39,139 bases of DNA from Porphyromonadaceae bacterium (GTDB lineage: Bacteria; Bacteroidota; Bacteroidia; Bacteroidales; Paludibacteraceae). Numbering within the stretch: the stretch's first letter is position 1; each line of letters starts with the position of its first letter. Location: assembly GCA_012523295.1 (NCBI GenBank), contig JAAYIT010000182.1, positions 1-39,139 on the forward strand. The letters run 5' to 3'. Of the stretch, positions 34,213-39,139 are shown piece after piece. The position numbers and the translations under genes are program-made. The notes beneath the pieces are model-generated. The model was not told the DNA's origin, did not search any database, and saw only the letters and a list, made by a program, of their open reading frames with translations.

Positions 34213-35649
34213 ATGAAAAAAACCAATACAATTTTTACACTTTTACTCCTGTTGTCAACATTTCTATCATTAAACGCGCAATTAACTTCAAAGGAAAAGC
34301 TGGAACAGCACGTTTACACCCTTGCCGCCGACTCAATGTTTGGACGAAAAGCCGGGACGGAATATGCCGTAAAATCATCTGAATACATTGTAAATCAATG
34401 GAATGGAATTGGAATTAAACCGTATTTTGAGAGTGGCTTTCTGCAAAGTTTTGAAAACAACAAATATCACAATATTGTAGGGATAATCCCGGGAAATGAT
34501 TCTGTTTTGAAAAAAGAATATCTCATAATAGGGGCGCATTATGACCATATCGGAGAGAGAAACGGACAAATCTACAACGGTGCCGATGACAATGCTTCGG
34601 GTGTTGCGACACTGATAGAGCTTGGGCGAGCGTTGAAAAATGAGCAACTACAGTTGAAGCGAAGCGTGATTTTAATCGCATTTGATGCCGAAGAATTAGG
34701 ATTGTTAGGCTCAACACATTTTATTCAAAACATTGACTTCCCGATTGAAAATATCAAACTTATGATGAGCGTGGATATGGTTGGTTGGTATAAGGCAAGT
34801 GGCAAACTTATCTATGCCGGAAGCGGAACAATCAAAAACGGTAAAAACATCATTGAGAATCCGAGCTATATTCCAAACGGATTAAATGTAGTAACAAAAA
34901 GTTTTGAGAAAAGCATTTTTACAGCTACAGACACGCAACCATTCGCAGAAAAAGGGATTCCAACTCTTGCTGTAACTACCGGTACAGAATCACCTTACCA
35001 CAAACCGGAAGACGATGCGCACTTAATTGATTATGATGGATTAGTATTGATAAATGAACATTTGAAAAACATTTTAAAGGTATTTTCAGCCGATACAGAC
35101 GTTGTCGCTTCCGGAAAAATTGCTAAAAAGCATCGTCCGATGCAACTTTTCTCTTTCGCTGTCACAGGACAAATCGGATCAAATTATCATTACTACACAG
35201 AAGGCGCACTGAATGGAAAATCAATGACTTCTTCCGGAGTCGGGCTTACTACACAAATGAATTTTCGAAGTTTTGCAATTCGACCAGAAGTTTTTTACGA
35301 GCGAATCAACGCGAAGTTTCCCGGAGGAAATATCTATACAGACAACGTAACCATTCCATTAAGCATCGTACTTCAAAGTAGAAATCGTAGTTCCGGTGCA
35401 GATTTATTTTTTGGAGGATATTATTCTTACAGGTTTTCGGGAAAGCAGGGTGAAAATAATCTTGATTTTGAAAACACATTCAAAAGAAATGAATTTGGGT
35501 TGACTTACGGGTTTGGAGTGTTTTTGAGCCCTTTTAAAATCGGTTTTACAAATCGAACTGCTTTAACGAGTTTTACAAAATTCCCGAACTCGGACAACGC
35601 TTACATTAAAAACAGAGCGAAGTATTTATCAATTGCTTATATTTTTTAG
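34213..35649 (+). CDS. M28 family metallopeptidase fused to an outer-membrane barrel-like domain
   Basis: The product is 478 aa from ATG 34213, where the signal peptide MKKTNTIFTLLLLLSTFLSLNA begins; the track's upstream GTG lies inside the RNA element and is rejected. Residues ~25-305 are an M28 aminopeptidase: zinc ligands and catalytic residues in IIGAHYDHIG, GADDNASGVATLIE, FDAEELGLLGS, SVDMVGWY and YHKPEDDAHLID. From ~330 the rest is a short barrel of amphipathic strands (FSFAVTGQIGSNYHYY, FAIRPEVFYERI, FFGGYYSYRFSGK, NEFGLTYGFGVF) ending YLSIAYIF with a terminal Phe, like PorT-type outer-membrane proteins. The fusion would fix the peptidase at the outer membrane. Confidence 0.82.
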   Translation: MKKTNTIFTLLLLLSTFLSLNAQLTSKEKLEQHVYTLAADSMFGRKAGTEYAVKSSEYIVNQWNGIGIKPYFESGFLQSFENNKYHNIVGIIPGNDSVLKKEYLIIGAHYDHIGERNGQIYNGADDNASGVATLIELGRALKNEQLQLKRSVILIAFDAEELGLLGSTHFIQNIDFPIENIKLMMSVDMVGWYKASGKLIYAGSGTIKNGKNIIENPSYIPNGLNVVTKSFEKSIFTATDTQPFAEKGIPTLAVTTGTESPYHKPEDDAHLIDYDGLVLINEHLKNILKVFSADTDVVASGKIAKKHRPMQLFSFAVTGQIGSNYHYYTEGALNGKSMTSSGVGLTTQMNFRSFAIRPEVFYERINAKFPGGNIYTDNVTIPLSIVLQSRNRSSGADLFFGGYYSYRFSGKQGENNLDFENTFKRNEFGLTYGFGVFLSPFKIGFTNRTALTSFTKFPNSDNAYIKNRAKYLSIAYIF

Positions 35650-35865
35650 CTATAATAAAGCGGCTATATTTTGGCTAAAATAATCTTTGAAGAGAGCTTG
35701 CAGGCGCTGTTTTAGACCCTTCTCTGACAAACTGAAGTTCTTTAAAAGAAAATACTGATTGCATATCAATTTTACTGATACTCATTAGTTTTTTCTATAC
35801 TTCATATAATTTCCCAATAGAGTAAATTTGAAACAATAGGACTGATTGTTTGTTTTAGAACAAAG

Positions 35866-35873
35866 TAATTTTG
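35866..35873 (+). promoter_or_regulatory. -7 box of the sORF2-pirin transcript
   Basis: TAATTTTG fits TAnnTTTG. A TTG at 35846-35848 lies 17 bp upstream as a possible -33. The stretch 35650-35865 has no gene and no clear terminator. Confidence 0.55.
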
Positions 35874-35896
35874 ATAAAACAACAATAAATAATCAG

Positions 35897-35971
35897 ATGA
35901 AACAGCCATTTAAGACAAGTCTTAAACCCAAGGAAATGATTAATGGCGTGTTCCATACGTCCTTAATGTAA
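35897..35971 (+). CDS. Small conserved ORF, copy 2 (24 aa), leader of the pirin gene
   Basis: The frame reads MKQPFKTSLKPK, then EM, then INGVFHTSLM and stop. It ends 19 nt before the pirin ATG, the same spacing as copy 1 has to fabG. The linkers are also alike (AAAATTAAATATAATCTT and AAAATAAATTATAACCGT style). Differences from copy 1 are Y/F, V/T, N/S, one synonymous CTC/CTT and R/E, all in frame. The DNA from ATGATTAATGGC to the stop is identical in the two copies, 27 kb apart. Confidence 0.6.
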   Translation: MKQPFKTSLKPKEMINGVFHTSLM

Positions 35972-35990
35972 AAAAATAAATTATAACCGT

Positions 35991-36869
35991 ATGAAAACAA
36001 AAAAAGTAGAGCTTGTAGCAGCACCTCGCGAACCGCACTGGGTGGGCGATGGATTCAGAGTACATAATTTTATTCCGAGCGGTTATCACTTAGAAATGCA
36101 GCGGATGAATCCATTTATTTTATTGGATTACAATTCAAAATACACATTCCCGCCTTCCGAAAAACCAAAGGGTGTCGGCACACATCCGCACCGGGGCTTC
36201 GAGACTGTAACTATAGCATACAAAGGGAAAGTAGAGCATCACGACAGCAGTGGAGGCGGCGGAATAATCGGAGAAGGTGATGTACAATGGATGACTGCTG
36301 CAAGCGGAATTTTACACAAAGAATTTCACGAAAGTGAATGGAGCAAAAAAGGCGGTGAATTCCAAATGGTGCAACTCTGGGTAAATCTCCCCGCGAAAGA
36401 CAAAATGTCGCCTCCAAAATACCAGGCCATCACAAAAGATGAGATGGGAATTGTAGTTTTAGAAGAAAATGCAGGAACAGTAGAAGTTATAGCAGGTGAA
36501 TACAACGGAACAAGAGGGAAAGCATCAACATTTACGCCAATACATTTGATGAACGCAAAACTAAATAAGGGCGGAAAAGCCTCCTTTAGTTTTCATGCAA
36601 ATTACAACACGGCACTGCTTGTTTTGGAAGGAAGTATAACCGTAAATGAGGCGGAAGCAGCTCCTACAAATCACTTCGTCTTATTTGAGAATGAAGGAGA
36701 ATCATTCACAGTAGAAGCAGACGAAGACGCTTTGGTGTTAATAATGAGCGGAGAGCCACTCAACGAACCTATTGCCGCGCACGGACCATTTGTAATGAAC
36801 ACAAAGGCTGAAATTTTACAAGCCTTTGAAGATTACAACAAAGGAAAATTCGGCTACTTAGCTGATTAA
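35991..36869 (+). CDS. Pirin family protein
   Basis: The product is 292 aa, the usual bicupin length. The metal site is in the N-terminal cupin: THPHRGFETVTIAYKGKVEHHDS and the later GILHKEFHESE supply the His and Glu ligands. The C-terminal cupin has VLEGSITVNEAEAAPTNHFVLFENEGES. Pirins bind iron; some show quercetinase activity and others act as redox-sensitive regulators. It is not in an operon with a metabolic gene. The 24-codon ORF at 35897 immediately precedes it, and a strong terminator follows. Confidence 0.92.
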   Translation: MKTKKVELVAAPREPHWVGDGFRVHNFIPSGYHLEMQRMNPFILLDYNSKYTFPPSEKPKGVGTHPHRGFETVTIAYKGKVEHHDSSGGGGIIGEGDVQWMTAASGILHKEFHESEWSKKGGEFQMVQLWVNLPAKDKMSPPKYQAITKDEMGIVVLEENAGTVEVIAGEYNGTRGKASTFTPIHLMNAKLNKGGKASFSFHANYNTALLVLEGSITVNEAEAAPTNHFVLFENEGESFTVEADEDALVLIMSGEPLNEPIAAHGPFVMNTKAEILQAFEDYNKGKFGYLAD

Positions 36870-36960
36870 AAAATAATTTATATTCCACAGAGTCGACTTT
36901 ACATGTTTTGACTCGGAATTTGAATCACGGGTAAGTTGAGAAGGGTTTAACATATACTTG

Positions 36961-36998
36961 AAGGCTGAATTTAGTTATGCTGAATTCAGCCTTCCTTT
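36961..36998 (+). terminator. Terminator of the pirin gene
   Basis: AAGGCTGAATT and AATTCAGCCTT form a perfect 11-bp stem, followed by CCTTTTAAT. The remainder of 36870-37206 is AT-rich without further signals, apart from a TTCC..GAGTC/GACTCGGAA hairpin near 36880-36914. Confidence 0.85.
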
Positions 36999-37206
36999 TA
37001 ATGACAAAAACCAATTAAAGTAAAGAATCCATACAACCGAGAAAACTCTTCACTTAAACACACTGTGACGAGGCATAAATTTGAGTAAAAATTCAATATT
37101 TTTTCAGCTTATTCAGTTATCTTGACTAATTTCTTAATCGTCACGAAACATTTTCACATTATAATATGTTTATAATATTTGCATTATCTTCTATTAAAAT
37201 AAACTT

Positions 37207-38739
37207 ATGAACAAAAGAAAAGTATTTGAGCAAAGATTAAAAGATTTAAAAGAAAAAGAAGAATTAGCTGTTCAGAAGCAACACTTAAAGCTTAAACTCA
37301 CTGCACGTGAGCGACTAAACATTCTTTTTGATGAAGGAAGTTTTTTTGAATTAAATACATTTATCGAACCGGCAAAAGCGATTAAAAAAACACAAAATTC
37401 TTTTGGTGATGGAGTTGTTGTTGGTCGTGGTTTGATTCAAGGGAGAAGCGTATTTGCTTATGCTCAAGACTTTACGGTAATGGGCGGTTCGCTTGGGTAT
37501 GCTCACGGAATGAAAATAGCCAAAGTTCAGGAAATGGCTCTCAAATTCGGTGCGCCCTGTGTGGGATTAATCGACAGCGGCGGAGCACGTATCCAAGAAG
37601 GTATCAACAGCCTTTCGGCGTATGCGCGTATTTTCAAAAACAATGTTAGATCATCGGGGATAATTCCGCAAATCAGTGTCATTTTAGGTCCTGCTGCCGG
37701 GGGAGCAGTCTATTCTCCCGCTATTACCGATTTTATAATAATGACCAACGACACTTCTTATATGTTTGTCACCGGTCCGGATGTGGTAAAAGAAGTTCTG
37801 AATCAAGATATTACTATGGATGATCTTGGTGGCGGAAATGTACATGCCGAAAAAAGTGGCGTTGCTCACTTCGTATTTGAAGATGAAGAGCATGCGATAT
37901 TGCAAGTAAGAAAACTTCTCTCTTACATCCCGCTCAATAATTTTGATCCGCTTCCAATTTCTTATGATGTTGAATTCAACCAAGAACGCCAGGATTATTT
38001 AAATAATATTGTACCTGATGACCCAAACCGTCCATACGATATGAAAGAAATTATCAATATCTTGATTGACAGCAACACTTTCTTAGAGGTGCATGAAAAA
38101 TATGCCCAGAATATTATTGTCGGCTTTGGGCGTCTTGATGGTAAGACAATCGGGATTGTGGCCAACCAGCCAAAAGTTATGGCAGGAACGCTCGACAACA
38201 ATGCAAGTATCAAAGGGGCGCGATTTGTTCGATTTTGTGATAGTTTTAACATACCTTTGCTTGTGTTAGAAGATGTCCCCGGCTTTATGCCCGGAGAAGA
38301 GCAGGAGCATACCGGGATTATCCGAAACGGCGCAAAACTTCTCTATGCGTTTTGTGAATCGACCGTACCCAGAATTACAATTATCACCAGAAAGGCTTAT
38401 GGAGGCGCTTTTGTGGTCATGAACAGCCTCGGAATCGGCGGTGATTTTAATTTCGCTTGGCCAACCGCGGAAATTGCAGTAATGGGTCCTGCAGGAGCCA
38501 TAAAAATCGTAAACAGAGCTGAACTGGCGGCTGCTGAAGACAAAGCGGCTTTAGAAAAAGAATTAATCGAAAAATACAAAGATGAAATTGCCAACCCGTT
38601 CAAAGCTGAAGAGCTTGGAATGATTGATGACGTAATCAAACCTTCTGAAACACGACAAGTTTTGATCACGGCATTTGATATTTTATCAAACAAACAATAT
38701 TCTCAACCCGAAAGGAAACATGGAAATATTCCATTATAA
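37207..38739 (+). CDS. Acyl-CoA carboxylase/methylmalonyl-CoA decarboxylase carboxyltransferase subunit
   Basis: The product is 510 aa, a two-lobed crotonase-fold carboxyltransferase. N-lobe: KLTARERLNILFDEGSF, FTVMGGSLGYAHGMKIAK, GLIDSGGARIQEG and ISVILGPAAGGAVYSPA. C-lobe: VANQPKVMAGTLDNNAS, LEDVPGFMPGEEQEHTG, TRKAYGGAFVVMNS and FAWPTAEIAVMGPAGA. It moves carboxyl groups between carboxybiotin and propionyl- or methylmalonyl-CoA, as PccB or MmdA. In Bacteroidales the likely role is the succinate-propionate route. The gene is usually followed by epimerase, OadG-like and biotin carrier genes; here a terminator follows, so it stands alone. Sequence alone does not settle PccB versus MmdA. Confidence 0.92.
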   Translation: MNKRKVFEQRLKDLKEKEELAVQKQHLKLKLTARERLNILFDEGSFFELNTFIEPAKAIKKTQNSFGDGVVVGRGLIQGRSVFAYAQDFTVMGGSLGYAHGMKIAKVQEMALKFGAPCVGLIDSGGARIQEGINSLSAYARIFKNNVRSSGIIPQISVILGPAAGGAVYSPAITDFIIMTNDTSYMFVTGPDVVKEVLNQDITMDDLGGGNVHAEKSGVAHFVFEDEEHAILQVRKLLSYIPLNNFDPLPISYDVEFNQERQDYLNNIVPDDPNRPYDMKEIINILIDSNTFLEVHEKYAQNIIVGFGRLDGKTIGIVANQPKVMAGTLDNNASIKGARFVRFCDSFNIPLLVLEDVPGFMPGEEQEHTGIIRNGAKLLYAFCESTVPRITIITRKAYGGAFVVMNSLGIGGDFNFAWPTAEIAVMGPAGAIKIVNRAELAAAEDKAALEKELIEKYKDEIANPFKAEELGMIDDVIKPSETRQVLITAFDILSNKQYSQPERKHGNIPL

Positions 38740-38756
38740 ATAATTTCTTCAACACG

Positions 38757-38796
38757 CTTGACTTCGCGCATAGAGCGTATTCAAGAGTAATTTTTT
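38757..38796 (+). terminator. Terminator of the carboxyltransferase gene
   Basis: CTTGA/TCAAG with an inner CGC/GCG pair, followed by AGTAATTTTTT. Confidence 0.7.
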
Positions 38797-38885
38797 ACAG
38801 GTAAAAGATTTATAAAAAAACGATGTTTTTTTTCGACAGAGCCCAAACCGCTCTCTTTCAGGGAGTTGTGTAGTACATTTATAAT

Positions 38886-38963
38886 ATGAAACAGCCATTA
38901 GAAACAAATTTTCACTCAAACCATATGAAGATAAATGGCAAGTTGCATACGTCCATAATGTAA
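38886..38963 (+). CDS. Small conserved ORF, copy 3 (25 aa), orphan
   Basis: The frame reads MKQPLETNFHSNH, then MKINGKLHTSIM and stop. Start block ATGAAACAGCCA and end blocks AAATGGC and CATACGTCC are kept from copies 1 and 2, and TAATGTAAAAAA still covers the stop. Relative to copy 2 it has one extra codon and several substitutions, yet remains open. No gene follows within the 176 nt left in the window. TACATTTA at 38874 is a near -7 match but too close to the ATG. Confidence 0.5.
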   Translation: MKQPLETNFHSNHMKINGKLHTSIM

Positions 38964-39050
38964 AAAATTTGACTTTCGCAAGTTGTTACAGTCTGCTGTA
39001 AAGCTGCTTTTGAAAAAGATATGCTGATTATCAGAGGAATTAAGCAAGCT

Positions 39051-39119
39051 GGGGCTTTGCCCCAAACCCCACTTCATTTTTTGTCTTGACACAAAAAACG
39101 AAGCAAAAAAAGTCAAGAC
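39051..39119. repeat. Intergenic hairpin pair at the right edge
   Basis: GGGGC-TTT-GCCCC at 39051-39063 is followed by an exact inverted repeat GTCTTGAC (39083) and GTCAAGAC (39112) around an A-rich loop with ACGAAGC. Strings of this kind are widespread between Bacteroidota genes. The stretch 38797-38885 before copy 3 has no other signal. Confidence 0.65.
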
Positions 39120-39139
39120 TTCGCCCGCCTCACTCAAAA

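Overview
The window is chromosomal DNA from a member of the Bacteroidota, most likely a Bacteroidales-type anaerobe. This rests on several things seen together: promoters of the TTTG-N19/20-TAnnTTTG kind (rpmE2, rpmH, SRP RNA), no Shine-Dalgarno-like leaders, a serine palmitoyltransferase of the Bacteroides/Sphingobacterium type, a BspA-like leucine-rich repeat protein with a type IX secretion tail, a GldB-like lipoprotein, a Bacteroidota-type LptD and an AddB-type nuclease. No phage, insertion sequence, plasmid or CRISPR locus is visible. The genes are mostly housekeeping, so the novelty lies between them.

Layout. 1-5.3 kb: secreted LRR protein, ABC-F ATPase, serine palmitoyltransferase, and a decayed gene remnant. 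5.4-10.6 kb: FrnE-like thiol oxidoreductase, ribosomal protein L31 type B, a lipoprotein with an internal duplication, fabG, ribosomal protein L34 (missed by the ORF track), then a small membrane-protein/wHTH-regulator/micro-protein locus with two matching palindromic operators. 10.7-13.5 kb: an ABC-2 exporter (ATPase plus permease) bracketed by two copies of a structured intergenic repeat. 13.5-18.1 kb, all minus strand: CPBP-type membrane protease, RadC, LOG-family protein, GldB-like lipoprotein, tRNA-Thr and SRP RNA (these two nearly touching). 18.1-25.4 kb: SlyD with a Cys-Gly tail, LptD, a divergent N-acetylmuramoyl-L-alanine amidase, and dnaA. 25.4-34.2 kb: a structured RNA candidate, a pRiA4b ORF-3-like acidic protein, miaA-murB, a CYTH protein, addB, two membrane proteins and a second copy of the RNA candidate. 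34.2-39.1 kb: an M28 peptidase fused to an outer-membrane barrel-like domain, a pirin, and a biotin-dependent carboxyltransferase.

The most interesting unlabelled signals are: (1) three copies of a tiny ORF of 24-25 codons (MKQP...ING..HTS.M), two of them sitting 18-19 nt upstream of fabG and of the pirin gene with a near-identical leader, the third an orphan near the right end; (2) two homologous ~130-nt RNA candidates that align without gaps over 114 nt, after dnaA and before the M28 peptidase gene, each with a closing stem preserved by different base pairs; (3) the duplicated operator ACTTTG-N5-CAAAGT next to a winged-helix regulator; (4) the structured repeat pair flanking the ABC exporter; (5) a structured tract upstream of dnaA.

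All functional calls come from reading protein motifs and remembered family features. No database search or folding program was run.
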